From Metellina segmentata (Eukaryota; Arthropoda; Arachnida; Araneae; Tetragnathidae), in the NCBI GenBank assembly GCA_947359465.1, contig OX375881.1, positions 29,987,742 through 30,051,741 of the forward strand: a stretch of DNA of 64,000 bases, in the 5' to 3' direction. Numbering within the stretch: the stretch's first letter is position 1; each line of letters begins with the position of its first letter. The notes beneath the pieces are model-generated. The model saw nothing but the letters and a program-made list of their open reading frames with translations. It ran no database searches and was not told where the DNA came from. The position numbers and the translations under genes were made by a program. Positions 20,926 to 33,511 of the stretch are shown piece after piece.

Positions 20926-22510
20926 AGGAGTAATTAAAGAAATTATTAATAAATCAAATAACTACTTTGATTTTTTTGTTATTTTATGCTTATTATTTTG
21001 TTTAAAAAAACTAGAATGAGAAAGTTAGAACAAAAGACGGATTCGTGGAGAGCATTTGCCTCTAAGCTCCCCCTCCTACTTGTATGGATAAGCTTCAAAT
21101 GCTGTTAATAAATAACAATTGAAACAATTATGAGGAACATAAGAATCAATGATTAATGCTACAATTTAAAAATCATTAAAATAATTATTTCGATTTTTTT
21201 TAAATTTTATACTTTATAATTTATGTTTAAAAAACAAGTATAAGACATAGCCGGGAGAGCCTTTATAACACTAGATTACACCCTTTACCTGCTGGCCTTC
21301 ATGTATTCATAAGCTTAAAATACAGTTAATAAATAACAATTGAAACAACACTGGGAAACAGCAATATCAAATACTAAGATTACAAAACCATTAATCAATC
21401 AAATTAATACTTTGATTTTATAATATTTTACACGCCGACCAACCGGTCTAGTGGTTAAGGTGTTGGCTTCTGGATCGGAAGGTTCCTGGTTCGAATCCGG
21501 GGTCAGGGCATGGATATAAAATTGTGTTGTCCTTTGTTAGGAAGCGATGATGGTCCTCCCACTGGGTGCTCCTTCACAAGAGACCATCAATTCCGGTCTT
21601 GTAGTGGCCAATGACTATGTGCATTTGTGCCCGCCATTAGAAAAAAAAAATAATAATAATATTTTACACTTTATTTGTAAAAAGATAGGAGTAAAAAGTT
21701 AGAATAAGACAGAATAGTAGAGAGCTTTTGCCTCTAGAGCTCCCTCTCCGTCTGCTGGCCTTCATGTATTCATAAGCTTAAAATACAGTTAATAAATAAC
21801 AACTGAAACAACTCTGGAAAACAGCAATATCAAATACTAAGATTACAAAACCATTAATCAATCAAATTAATACTTTGATTTTATAATATTTTACACTTTA
21901 TTTGTAAAAAGATAGGAGTAAAAAGTTAGAATAAGACAGAATAGTAGAGAGCTTTTGCCTCTAGAGCTCCATCTCCGTCTACTGGCCTTCATATATTCAT
22001 AAGCTTAAAATACAGTTAATAAATAACAACTGAAACAACTCTGGAAAACAGCAATATCAAATATTAAGATTACAAAACCATTATTCAATCAAATGAATAC
22101 TTTGATTTTATAATATTTTACACTTTATTTGTAAAAAGATAGGAGTAAAAAGTTAGAATAAGACAGAATAGTAGAGAGCTTTTGCCTCTAGAGCTCCCTC
22201 TCCGTCTGCTGGCCTTCATGTATTCATAAGCTTAAAATACAGTTAATAAATAACAATTGAAACAACTCTGGAAAACAGCAATATCAAATATTAAGATTAC
22301 AAAACCATTAATCAATCAAATAAATACTTTGATTTTATAATATTTTACACTTTATTTGTAAAAAGATAGGAGTAAAAAGTTAGAATAAGACAGAATAGGA
22401 GAGATCTTTTGCCTCTAGAGCTCCCTCTTCGTCTGCTGGCCTTCATGTATTCATAAGCTTAAAATACAGTTAATAAATAACAATTGAAAATACTCTGGGA
22501 AACAGCGATA
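20926..22510 (+). repeat. 227-bp satellite, six units, one split by a SINE
   Basis: AGCTTAAAATACAGTTAATA marks the units at about 21312, 21775, 22002, 22229 and 22456, with a diverged first unit at 21091. The last four marks are exactly 227 bp apart. The 463-bp gap between 21312 and 21775 is 227 plus a 236-bp SINE insertion. Units carry GCTTTTGCCTCTAGAGCTCC. No protein is encoded. Confidence 0.93.
21434..21655 (+). repeat. Full-length SINE with head 1 and body beta
   Basis: Starts GCCGACCAACCGGTC. It has an A-box-like TAGTGGTTAAGG and a B-box-like GGTTCGAATCC, so it looks like an RNA polymerase III tRNA-derived SINE. The body holds TCCCACTGGGTGCTCC and the 3' end is GCCATTAG plus poly-A. A 14-bp target-site duplication, ATAATATTTTACAC, lies at 21420-21433 and 21656-21669. 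The insertion accounts exactly for the extra length of the host satellite unit. Confidence 0.93.
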
Positions 22511-23010
22511 TCTATTTAAGCATACGTTCATCTGCAGTCAGCTTATGAAACCATAAATCAAATACTCCGAGGGCAGAATGGTAGGCCGCTTTCGCACGAT
22601 CTTATTACGCGACTGACAGCATCCAAGACATCACTGACATGATTTCTGAAATTGAGGAAGCGAAAAAAAAAGTGACACGTTCAACACTCAATTCACTCCT
22701 TAACATATGGAAGGAAAACCCTCTAAGTAGATTAAGCAGATGTCAAGCATGGGAAAAAAAAGTAAAATATCACAAAACACAATCAGGGAGTGTGCATTAT
22801 ATATTTCTCTCACACTCCTCCAAAGGCACCGCAGAGGATCATATACGATTGGATTTCTATCTAAAGGGATAGCAAATCCAGGCTTAAGGGCCGCGTTTTA
22901 TTTTTTTTCGGTTCATGTCATATAACAGTCATCGATAAAAAAAATTTAAATAAAAATAAAATATGTATCAATGTAAATGAACCACTATTAAACTGACTAA
23001 TACTCCTGGG
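22511..23010. other. Gene-free DNA with a short unrecognised open frame
   Basis: A 77-codon frame at 22639-22872 begins MISEIEEAKKKV. I do not recognise it; it may be the end of an unclassified transposon protein. A poly-T/A run follows. Confidence 0.4.
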
Positions 23011-23014
23011 GATT

Positions 23015-23320
23015 GTCTTAATGGTTGTTATTCATTGGAAGAAAATTGACCAAATTTTGATGGACGAGATATCTCGTCATTAGAAAAAAACGAGCCAGAC
23101 CTTTATCTCGTCATTAAAAAAAATCTAAAGTATCAATGACGAAATATCTCATCATTAACAGATCTTGATAGACCAGATTTCTCGTCATTCGAAGAAACTC
23201 ACCAGATCTTGATGGACGAGATATCTCGTGATTAGAAGAAAACTGACCAGATCTTTATCTCTTCACGATAAAAAAATTGGCACCATCAATGATAAAATAT
23301 CATGGTATTAGCAAAATTGG
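23015..23320. repeat. Relic of the ATATCTCGTC repeat family
   Basis: Several GATGGACGAGATATCTCGTC-type palindromes with CATTAG and ACTGACCAGATC linkers, irregularly spaced. It resembles the inside of 8982-9229. The TTAA-bounded tips are not clear here, so the copy is incomplete or rearranged. Confidence 0.7.
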
Positions 23321-23874
23321 TCAGGTCGTGGTCGGATTTCTGTAGGACACCGCTGGGAGGTCTGAGAAAGGAATAAAATTTTTTTAATAGTTGCACCTTG
23401 GCTGTAATGAAAGGTATTTTCAGAGTAAACAAACCAGATGGACTGCCAAGATTTTACTTCCGCTATCCAAATGAACTCGGGGTTACCCTTAAACGTAGTT
23501 ATGATGTTTGACGTTTCATCTAATTTGCACTGTTTAATCAACTATCAATACCAATTAGGAAATCATTATCTGGACATTTTATTGACGTAGTGCTGAAATC
23601 GTATTCTAACGTAATCGTATTTAAATGATGTCATGTACAGGGAACCAACGTTCCGCCTCAGGAACACGACCAACACTAACGTTTTGCTTGATATAAATTG
23701 CCGGTTACTGTCATGCTATAGCAAAAGAAAAAAACAACTGTTTTTTAGTTTTAAATGAGTGTAGAAAGACTAATTATGTGCTTCTGCATGCTGCTACCGA
23801 TTGCACCTTAGATAGAGGACAGTTAGTGCAACTTTGCACTATGGAGAAGGAATTGTTTTTGTCCCTTTACAGAT
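23321..23874. other. Gene-free DNA
   Basis: No gene recognised. A 77-codon minus-strand frame at 23308-23541 has no domain. Confidence 0.45.
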
Positions 23875-23972
23875 AAAACTCTTCGGGATTGATCCAGGAC
23901 CGTCGCCATAGCCCATTTTGTTGCTCCATAGCGACGTTATATAGTGCAACTACCAACTCATCAACCCAACTG
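23875..23972 (+). repeat. SINE-A 3' fragment
   Basis: TTCGGGATTGATCCAGGACC, then GTCGCCATAGCCC, TTGTTGCTCC and CAACTACCAAC: the last 100 bp of the SINE-A body. Confidence 0.75.
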
Positions 23973-24570
23973 CATATAAAACTAGCAATTAACTTTTTGA
24001 TTTATGTCAATATGGCAATCGAAATGCTATGTTAAAATAAAAAATAAATATTTTTAAATGTATTTACATATAACTTTGGTCAAGAAAGAAGGAATATTTA
24101 TTAGTTAGAATAAGCTTTATTTTGAAGCAAGTTGCTTAGTAGTTGTTTTGGAAGTAAATGTAAGGTTAGGTTATGCAGTTAATTCAGGACTGTACCAACT
24201 GGACTATCACGACCCCAATTAAGAAACGCGTAAATATACCATATAAAATAGTTTTATTACTTTTGGGAAATATTGCATAATTTTATGTTAATATGCTTTT
24301 ATTACTTATTTAATGCGATTTTATTTTGTGTTGTACAATTTTATTACTTATAAAACACCATATTATATGCTAGGGGTGGCCAGTTACACTACATTTGGAA
24401 TCCACATTTCAGGAAGGAATATTTGAACGAATCATTTATTTATCTTTGATAATAAAAAACAACAATGAGAAACTGAAAAGTAGTTCAATTTTTTAAAGTT
24501 TACACACACGGATCCCCTCTTCCCCCGATCAACCTGATTTATAGCTGAATCACAAAACTGCGTTGTTTTC
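23973..24570. other. Gene-free AT-rich DNA
   Basis: Nothing recognised beyond simple A/T richness. A 66-codon minus-strand frame at 24432-24632 runs into the MITE and is not a gene. Confidence 0.5.
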
Positions 24571-24573
24571 TTA

Positions 24574-25016
24574 GGCCCGGTGCACACATCCGCTTTTTCA
24601 ACGTGCGGCGCCACTACGTTACCAAAGCCCAACTATGCACACATAACCGTGAAATGACGCACGAACTCATTTCGCGCCATTTGCCATAAATATTCTATCA
24701 AAGAAAACGTGTTTATTTCGCTTACTTGGTGTAAAAAAAGTTTATTTTGAAACAAAATAAACGTTACTGAATACAACCATTTATTAATTATTATTTGTAT
24801 TCCATTTGTTTATGAAAACAAGGTACTTCAGAATGGAGACTCATGTGCGGCTCCGTGAGGAACTGCGGTACAAATTGCACGCAAGTTGTACGTGCGTCTC
24901 CTCAGCGGCGCTGGAGGCATGTGTGTACTGCTCCTTTGGATCTAATGTATCTCAGACCGCACTTGCGTTGCGGTAGCGGCGCCGCACGTTGAACCACCGG
25001 ATGTGTGCACCGGGCC
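24574..25016. mobile_element. PIF/Harbinger-type MITE, copy 2 (443 bp)
   Basis: Same family as 8430-8879 in opposite orientation: tips GGCCCGGTGCACACATCCG and its complement, with GCGGCGCC subterminal blocks. It follows TTA at 24571-24573; the right flank is TCA, so the presumed duplication has one substitution. No coding capacity. Confidence 0.85.
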
Positions 25017-25201
25017 TCAGCTGAGACTACTTTGACTCGAAGCAAAAGATTCAGCATTAAAAATGTGTGAAAAACGTCACACTATAGCTTTGTCGACTGA
25101 GCGTTGATCCGACAACGTAATTCGCACGAGTCTGGGACGTAACAAAGCTCGCAAAGCTGTTGTTTTGTAATATCTTTTGTGTTTGCTAGTTCCGGAACAA
25201 A

Positions 25202-25225
25202 CATATATATATATATATATATATA
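25202..25225. repeat. (AT)n microsatellite
   Basis: Uninterrupted alternating A/T run of about 24 bp. Confidence 0.95.
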
Positions 25226-25619
25226 TCTACTATTATAAAATGAAGTTTCTGTGTTTATGTGTGTGTGGTATATATGGGGTGCCCTGACGAATTTATGGCA
25301 TTCACACTAATGAAATTAGGCACACATGTAGTACGAATTTTTTGCAATTTTATATACCAGCCCGATTTTTAAAATTTCATCTAGAAAATTTTATTAAAAT
25401 TTTATTAATTATTAAATAATTAATACGATATTGAATTATTATTTGTTTTCCTCTGAATGGCAACACTCTTGAATCGGTCTTGCCTCTGATTCAAATTGTG
25501 ACTGTTAAGTGTGCGTCTATTCGCACTGCTGACGCCAGTAAAACGGTAAACAATTTTATTAAATTTCTATTGTTTTTATTGCTTTTCTAAAAGCATAATT
25601 ATAATATAACTTTTGGACA
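25226..25619 (+). other. Possible Helitron 5' end, unproven
   Basis: TCTACTATTATAAAATGAAG directly follows an A, the TC-start arrangement seen at Helitron 5' termini. I found no matching 3' hairpin and CTRR end downstream, so this may be a truncated relic or a coincidence. The sequence beyond is A/T-rich with no gene. Confidence 0.3.
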
Positions 25620-26560
25620 ATGATCAGTTTTAGTTTACCATATTTCATGCATGTATTTTGTTCGCATAAGGGCTACCAATCGCCTGAGAGAACCACACGT
25701 GGCTGGCTAGCAGCACTAAGACCCCTGTTACATGCAATCCGTGGAAAAATTGAGGCTGATCGAAGGTGGTTGGAATTGTTTCGGATTGTACAGTCCCAAT
25801 AGACAACGCTCTACAAAACGGAAATCTCGAGAAGAGGGAAAGAAGAAAAAAACTGACTACAAAGAAACAATCGGAAAAATTAAAAAGGAAGTAAAATGTA
25901 ACAAAAAAACAATACAAAGAACTAGAGGAACCAAAAAATCGAATGCTTCAATCGTACAGGAGATGGGGGGGGGTTCTGCACAGACAACAAACTATAAGTC
26001 TTCTCTGTTTTTGAGGAGAGCTATCGGCTATTAGTTAGCGTTTCAGCGGCGTGTAAAATTAACTTGTCAAAAATATAAATTAGTGCGGGGGGTGACGGAG
26101 AGTGCAGAGGGGGAGGGTCACGCCGATCCCCCGATCAATGAGAACATCTGGCGTTTTCAGCTCTTGTCAAAGCAAAGGGGCATTAATTAAATCCAATCAA
26201 TATCTGGCGCAGGCAACCGACAGTTGTTGCTCTATATCCGTTGAAGGGTGGTCCACTTTGGGGGGGCCCTGCCACCACCCCTCCGTTCTCTTCATTCGGC
26301 AAACGACTGTTTTAGTGGACGGGGGGTATTTCGAACAAAATCCAGGTACGCTCGTGGATGTATCGATAACCCGATACGTTGAACGAGCGTGTGTTGTGTT
26401 TTTAAGTTGGTTGAGTTTTTCGGGTTGTTTTGCGAGGACGATCGGAAACGGAGTTTGAATTGGAGAAAGGGAGATTGGGGAAGTATTTGAAAGAGAATTG
26501 AGAAATAATGTAAATATTGAGTTACTTTTAATGTTTTTATATTGTTTATTTTCGGATGTC
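25620..26560. other. Non-repetitive island with G-rich blocks
   Basis: Higher-complexity DNA with G-runs (near 25965, 26085 and 26320) and TAAT sites such as GGGGCATTAATTAAATCC near 26177. Open frames of 60-121 codons overlap on both strands, none with a domain. The character matches 17237-17944 and 63419-64000. It is a candidate regulatory segment. Confidence 0.4.
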
Positions 26561-26950
26561 ACATCTGTAATGGGATAATTTTTTATACTCTGGAAGATAT
26601 TCGAAAATGTTGTTTTGCTTAAAATAAAACGTGTAAAAAGCCAAGTTTTGATTAGACTTACAAGTTTGATGTTATCGAGTAGTAAAATATTTCAAATAGA
26701 AACTATGATAAATAATATCCATAATAGAAAATTAAAATCTCAATTAGGACCAGCAAATTTTGAAGTAAATTTGTGAGTTTTTATTTTTGAAATTATTTAT
26801 TGAAATAAAGTTTCCTCTCACTCTCGATTTGAAATCTTTCACAGTTAGACATCCAACGCATTAGTTCAATCAAATCTCGAATTTTAAAGCCTACGTTTGA
26901 ATAAATGAACAAAATATACATGATATAACTGCTTTATATTTTTGACTAAT
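26561..26950. other. Gene-free AT-rich DNA
   Basis: Nothing recognised before the start of the 115-bp array. Confidence 0.5.
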
Positions 26951-29900
26951 TTTATTCTATTTGGAGGTACGAAATGCGCATTATCAATGTTCATGTCTAT
27001 CATATACGAATTTAAATAAGACGACAAGTGAATAACGATACTGCCATAAATCGATATGAGAAATATTATTCTATTTGGAGGAACGAAATGCGTATCACCA
27101 ATGTTCGTATCTATTATACGAATTTAAATTAGACGATAAGTGAGTAATGATACTGCTATGAATCGATATAAGGAGAAATTTTATTCTATTTTTAGGTACG
27201 AAATGCTTATCACCAATGTTCGTATCTATTATACGAATTTAAATAAGGCGAGAAGTGAGTAATGATACTGTTATGAATCGATATAAGGAGAAATTTTATT
27301 CTATTTTTAGGTACGAAATGCGTATCACCAATGTTCGTATCTATTATACGAATTTAAATAAGACGAAAAGTGAGTAATGATACTGCTATGAATCGATATA
27401 AGGAGAAATTTTATTCTATTTTTAGGTACGAAATGCGTATCACCAATGTTCGTATCTATTATACGAATTTAAATAAGACGAAAAGTGAGTAATGATACTG
27501 CTATGAATCGATATAAGGAAAAATTTTATTATATTTTTAGGTACTAAATGCGTATCACCAATGTTCGTATCTATTATACGAATTTAAATAAGGCGAGAAG
27601 TGAGTAATGATACTGCTATGAATCGATATAAGGAGAAATTTTATTCTATTTTTAGGTACGAAATGCGTGTCACCAATGTTCGTATCTATTATACGAATTT
27701 AAATAAGGCGAGAAGTGAGTAATGATACTGTTGTGAATCGATATAAGGAGAAATTTTATTCTATTTTTAGGTACAAAATGCGTATCACCAATGTTCGTAT
27801 CTATTATACGAATTTAAATAAGACGAAAAGTGAGTAATGATACTGCTATGAATCGATATAAGGAGAAATTTTATTCTATTTTTAGGTACGAAATGCGTAT
27901 CACCAATGTTCGTATCTATTATACGAATTTAAATAAGACGAAAAGTGAGTAATGATACTGCTATGAATCGATATAAGGAAAAATTTTATTCTATTTTTAG
28001 GTACGAAATGCGTATCACCAATGTTCGTATCTATTATACGAATTTAAATAAGACGAAAAGTGAGTAATGATACTGCTATGAATCGATATAAGGAGAAATT
28101 TTATTCTATTTTTAGGTACGAAATGCTTATCACCAATGTTCGTATCTATTATACGAATTTAAATAAGGCGAGAAGTGAGTAACGATACTGCTATGAATCG
28201 ATATAAGGAAAAATTTTATTCTATTTTTAGGTACGAAATGCGTATCACCAATGTTCGTATCTATTATACGAATTTAAATAAGACGAAAAGTGAGTAATGA
28301 TACTGCTATGAATCGATATAAGGAGAAATTTTATTCTATTTTTAGGTACTAAATGCGTATCACCAATGTTCGTATCTATTATACGAATTTAAATAAGACG
28401 AAAAGTGAGTAATGATACTGCTATGAATCCATATAAGGAGAAATTTTATTCTACTTTTAGGTACGAAATGCTTATCACCAATGTTCGTATCTATTATACG
28501 AATTTAAATAAGGCGAGAAGTGAGTAATGATGCTATGAATCGATATAAGGAGAAATTTTATTCTATTTTTAGGTACGAAATGCGTGTCACCAATGTTCGC
28601 ATCTACTATACGAATTTAAATAAGACGAGAAGTGAGTAGTGATACTGCTATAAAACGTTATAAAGAAAAATTTTGTTCTATTTTTAGGTACGAAATGCTT
28701 ATCACCAATGTTCGTATCTATTATACGAATTTAAATAAGGCGAGAAGTGAGTAACGATACTGCTATGAATCGATATAAGGAAAAATTTTATTCTATTTTT
28801 AGGTACGAAATGCGTATCACCAATGTTCGTATCTATTATACGAATTTAAATAAGACGAAAAGTGAGTAATGATACTGCTATGAATCGATATAAGGAGAAA
28901 TTTTATTATATTTTTAGGTACTAAATGCGTATCACCAATGTTCGTATCTATTATACGAATTTAAATAAGGCGAGAAGTGAGTAATGATACTGCTATGAAT
29001 CGATATAAGGAGAAATTTTATTCTATTTTTAGGTACGAAATGCGTATCACCAATGTTCGTATCTATTATACGAATTTAAATAAGACGAAAAGTGAGTAAT
29101 GATACTGCTATGAATCGATATAAGGAGAAATTTTATTCTATTTTTAGGTACGAAATGCTTATCACCAATGTTCGTATCTATTATACGAATTTAAATAAGG
29201 CGAGAAGTGAGTAACGATACTGCTATGAATCGATATAAGGAAAAATTTTATTCTATTTTTAGGTACGAAATGCGTATCACCAATGTTCGTATCTATTATA
29301 CGAATTTAAATAAGGCGAGAAGTGAGTAATGATACTGTTGTGAATCGATATAAGGAGAAATTTTATTCTATTTTTAGGTACGAAATGCTTATCACCAATG
29401 TTCGTATCTATTATACGAATTTAAATAAGGCGAGAAGTGAGTAATGATACTGTTGTGAATCGATATAAGGAGAAATTTTATTCTATTTTTAGGTACGAAA
29501 TGCGTATCACCAATGTTCGTATCTATTATACGAATTTAAATAAGACGAAAAGTGAGTAATGATACTGCTATGAATCGATATAAGGAGAAATTTTATTCTA
29601 TTTTTAGGTACGAAATGCGTATCACCAATGTTCGTATCTATTATACGAATTTAAATAAGACGAAAAGTGAGTAATGATACTGCTATGAATCGATATAAGG
29701 AAAAATTTTATTCTATTTTTAGGTACTAAATGCGTATCAACAATGTTCGTATCTATTATACGAATTTAAATAAGGCGAGAAGTGAGTAATGATACTGCTA
29801 TGAATCGATATAAGGAGAAATTTTATTCTATTTTTAGGTACGAAATGCTTATCACCAATGTTCGTATCTATTATACGAATTTAAATAAGGCGAGAAGTGA

Positions 29901-31555
29901 GTAACGATACTGCTATGAATCGATATAAGGAAAAATTTTATTCTATTTTTAGGTACGAAATGCGTATCACCAATGTTCGTATCTATTATACGAATTTAAA
30001 TAAGACGAAAAGTGAGTAATGATACTGCTATGAATCGATATAAGGAGAAATTTTATTCTATTTTTAGGTACTAAATGCGTATCACCAATGTTCGTATCTA
30101 TTATACGAATTTAAATAAGGCGAGAAGTGAGTAATGATACTGCTATGAATCGATATAAGGAGAAATTTTATTCTATTTTTAGGTACGAAATGCGTATCAC
30201 CAATGTTCGTATCTATTATACGAATTTAAATAAGACGAAAAGTGAGTAATGATACTGCTATGAATCGATATAAGGAGAAATTTTATTCTATTTTTAGGTA
30301 CGAAATGCTTATCACCAATGTTCGTATCTATTATACGAATTTAAATAAGGCGAGAAGTGAGTAACGATACTGCTATGAATCGATATAAGGAAAAATTTTA
30401 TTCTATTTTTAGGTACGAAATGCGTATCACCAATGTTCGTATCTATTATACGAATTTAAATAAGACGAAAAGTGAGTAATGATACTGCTATGAATCGATA
30501 TAAGGAGAAATTTTATTCTATTTTTAGGTACTAAATGCGTATCACCAATGTTCGTATCTATTATACGAATTTAAATAAGGCGAGAAGTGAGTAATGATAC
30601 TGTTATGAATCGATATAAGGAGAAATTTTATTCTACTTTTAGGTACAAAATGCGTATCACCAATGTTCGTATCTATTATACGAATTTAAATAAGACGAAA
30701 AGTGAGTAATGATACTGCTATGAATCGATATAAGGAGAAATTTTATTCTATTTTTAGGTACGAAATGCGTATCACCAATGTTCGTATCTATTATACGAAT
30801 TTAAATAAGACGAAAAGTGAGTAATGATACTGCTATGAATCGATATAAGGAAAAATTTTATTCTATTTTTAGGTACTAAATGCGTATCACCAATGTTCGT
30901 ATCTATTATACGAATTTAAATAAGGCGAGAAGTGAGTAATGATACTGCTATGAATCGATATAAGGAGAAATTTTATTCTATTTTTAGGTACGAAATGCTT
31001 ATCACCAATGTTCGTATCTATTATACGAATTTAAATAAGGCGAGAAGTGAGTAACGATACTGCTATGAATCGATATAAGGAAAAATTTTATTCTATTTTT
31101 AGGTACGAAATGCGTATCACCAATGTTCGTATCTATTATACGAATTTAAATAAGACGAAAAGTGAGTAATGATACTGCTATGAATCCATATAAGGAGAAA
31201 TTTTATTCTACTTTTAGGTACGAAATGCTTATCACCAATGTTCGTATCTATTATACGAATTTAAATAAGGCGAGAAGTGAGTAATGATACTGCTATGAAT
31301 CGATATAAGGAGAAATTTTATTCTATTTTTAGGTACGAAATGCGTGTCACCAATGTTCGCATCTACTATACGAATTTAAATAAGACGAGAAGTGAGTAGT
31401 GATACTGCTATAAAACGTTATAAAGAAAAATTTTGTTCTATTTTTAAGTACGAAATATGAATCACAAATGTTCGGATGTATGATGGAAGAATTTAAATAA
31501 AACGAGAAGTGGATAACGATACTATCATGAATCGATGTAAGGAGAAATTTCAGCG
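26951..31555 (+). repeat. 115-bp satellite array, about 40 units
   Basis: Unit starts (AGGTACGAAATGCG) fall at 28801, 28916, 29031, 29146 and so on, exactly 115 bp apart. Every unit holds a perfect inverted repeat, TTCGTAT-CTATT-ATACGAA. The edge units (from 26951 and from about 31446) are strongly diverged, while inner units differ at a few diagnostic sites: GCGTATC/GCTTATC/GCGTGTC, GACGAAAAG/GGCGAGAAG, GGTACGAAA/GGTACTAAA. These variants recur in order, giving a four-unit (460-bp) higher-order pattern. There is no coding potential. Confidence 0.96.
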
Positions 31556-32545
31556 AAGATGTTATGTAAAGGTCTTTTAGTTTGAACAAAATGTTGACCC
31601 CCACGTTTACTAAAAAAAAGGTACAAAAACCCTAGGGGGAATAAAAGGGTATTTTAGATTATATATACAATTGCTCGTGTATATTAGTTCATGAATATGC
31701 AAAATAATTTGGACACGGCCTACGCTCTATAAATACTTACTACTTAATAGATTGGAAGGGCCATCCCCTATTATAGACGTTCAAATTGTCACTCAATCTT
31801 CCTCGATCATAATTTTTGGTGTTTTATTTGTTATTTCGTAATCTATCTGTTTTTCTATGAAATCGGTTGTGATTAGTTTTTATTTGATTTACATATCTAT
31901 GACAGGGAAGCTGAAGTGTTACCTAGAAAAGCCTGTGATTAATGTAAATTGCTAAATAGATCAGTTAACTTATTTGGTTAAGGTATAATTTTCAAAATTT
32001 ATAATGAATCAATCTTTCAATTTATTTTTATGGTTACAATGATGAATAACAATATTGTTGTTATTATTCTAATAGCTTCGTTAAATCGAAGTAGTACTTA
32101 TTGTTTAATAATCCCAAGATTTGAAGTTTCTCCGCGGTTGTTTCTAAACTAAAACAGTGGTTGAATAGAACTCTCCTGGAAGACTACTTATGAGTCAATC
32201 TATGTTAAACCACGCGTTCCACAAACCGAATTTTTAAAAACTTGGTGATTTTCTACATAAATGAAATAGTGGAAAATTTTAGCTTCCTATTTGTTATAGT
32301 GTTTTATTTGTATTAATTTTGAATTTGACAAATTGGGCAATCTTTTATCATTGTTGAATCAATACCTAATCAGAATCTCTAGATTTGACTCTTAGACCGG
32401 AATAAATTAGGGCTTATTTTGAAGACAAATATGCAACGTTTCCAATGATGTACAAGCCTATGAGTGACCTTTATAGTTTCAGGGTCATTAAGTTTGACTT
32501 TTGATCGTAAATTATAAAAAACTTTTTATTTATTTATTTATTCTG
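31556..32545. other. Gene-free AT-rich DNA
   Basis: No gene or named repeat. Confidence 0.5.
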
Positions 32546-32820
32546 AAAGCTATATATTAAAGGTAAGAGTCCACAATTTTAGCTCTGTTCGAGCCCAATC
32601 GGACAGTTAAGTCAAATGGTACAGAGGTTTATGAGTACCATCATCATTCTATTCATTTTGAATATTTTTAACCCATACGTGCCCCTCTTGAAACCAACAG
32701 CTATATATTAAAGATAAGCTACAGGTCAGACGAAACAGGAGTTTATGGATATTATCATCATTCTATTAACTTTGAATATTTTTAGCCCATACTTGTCGCC
32801 CTTGATACTTTCAGAAAGCT
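32546..32820 (+). repeat. Tandem duplication of about 150 bp
   Basis: GCTATATATTAAAG...CATCATTCTATT...TTTGAATATTTTTA occurs near 32548-32697 and again near 32699-32820, diverged. Two copies only. Confidence 0.65.
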
Positions 32821-33428
32821 AAGAAAAAAAGTACAACACCTTTTCTGAGGTTATTTATAGAAATAATAAAAAAATACATATTTCACCTGTAATTTAAGCT
32901 TAAAAATTAAACTCAATGACCTTGAAACAAGAAAGATCACGCTGAAGATTATGATATACATCATTAGAAGGGTTGTACATGTCTACAAAATAAGCCATAA
33001 TTTAGTCCGATCGAATAATTAAATCCAGAGATATGAGCCCGCTCGAGTTACTAATTCTGCAATCATAGAAAAAATCGCCCACGTTTTCAAATTTAAAATT
33101 ATTATAAATAAAAAATCTAATACAAAATAGAAACTTTTGCTAAAATTTTCCAGTTTTTTTTTAATGCGTCTGAGAAGGCTAAAGGGTTCAAATCTAATTG
33201 AAAGTACCCCTTTGACATCTCATGACTCGCATATATTAATGTATATTTAACAGTATATTAAGCCATATAATTGTATTCTAATAATATAATCTTTATTATA
33301 TTTAGGATATATATTATAATCAGGTGAATTAAAAAGGTAACTTGTGTTACGGATATTTTTTTGTGTATAATTATCACTTTTTATTTTATGAGAAACTATA
33401 CACTAAAAATATACAAGTACAAAGTAAT
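32821..33428. other. Gene-free AT-rich DNA upstream of the tRNA 3' flank
   Basis: Nothing recognised except a T-run on the minus strand near 33412, which serves the tRNA gene. Confidence 0.5.
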
Positions 33429-33511
33429 GTCAGAAGTGGAGTTCGAACCCACGCTCTCTTTCGAGAACCAGAGCTTAAATCTGGCGCCTTAGACCGCTCG
33501 GCCATTCTGAC
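33429..33511 (-). tRNA. tRNA-Leu (anticodon UAA)
   Basis: Read on the minus strand, this is an 83-nt tRNA. The acceptor stem is a perfect 7-bp GTCAGAA/TTCTGAC, and the D arm contains GGCCGAGCGGTCTAAGGC. The anticodon stem CCAGA/TCTGG encloses the loop TTTAAGC, giving anticodon TAA, which decodes UUA leucine. A long variable arm (TCTC-GAAA-GAGA) marks a class II tRNA, and the T arm is GTGGG-TTCGAAC-TCCAC. The discriminator is A. No intron. A TTTTT terminator lies about 15-20 nt downstream on the minus strand (near 33412). The A and B boxes are intact, so it looks functional rather than SINE-derived. Confidence 0.96.

Noticed and set aside
26951..31555. CRISPR-like array
   Set aside because: Units are contiguous 115-bp repeats with no unique spacers, in a eukaryotic transposon-rich context.
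26951..31555. loxP-like recombination sites (TTCGTAT...ATACGAA)
   Set aside because: The arms resemble part of loxP, but the spacer is 5 bp instead of 8 and the outer arm bases differ. The likeness is best explained as coincidence in AT-rich DNA.
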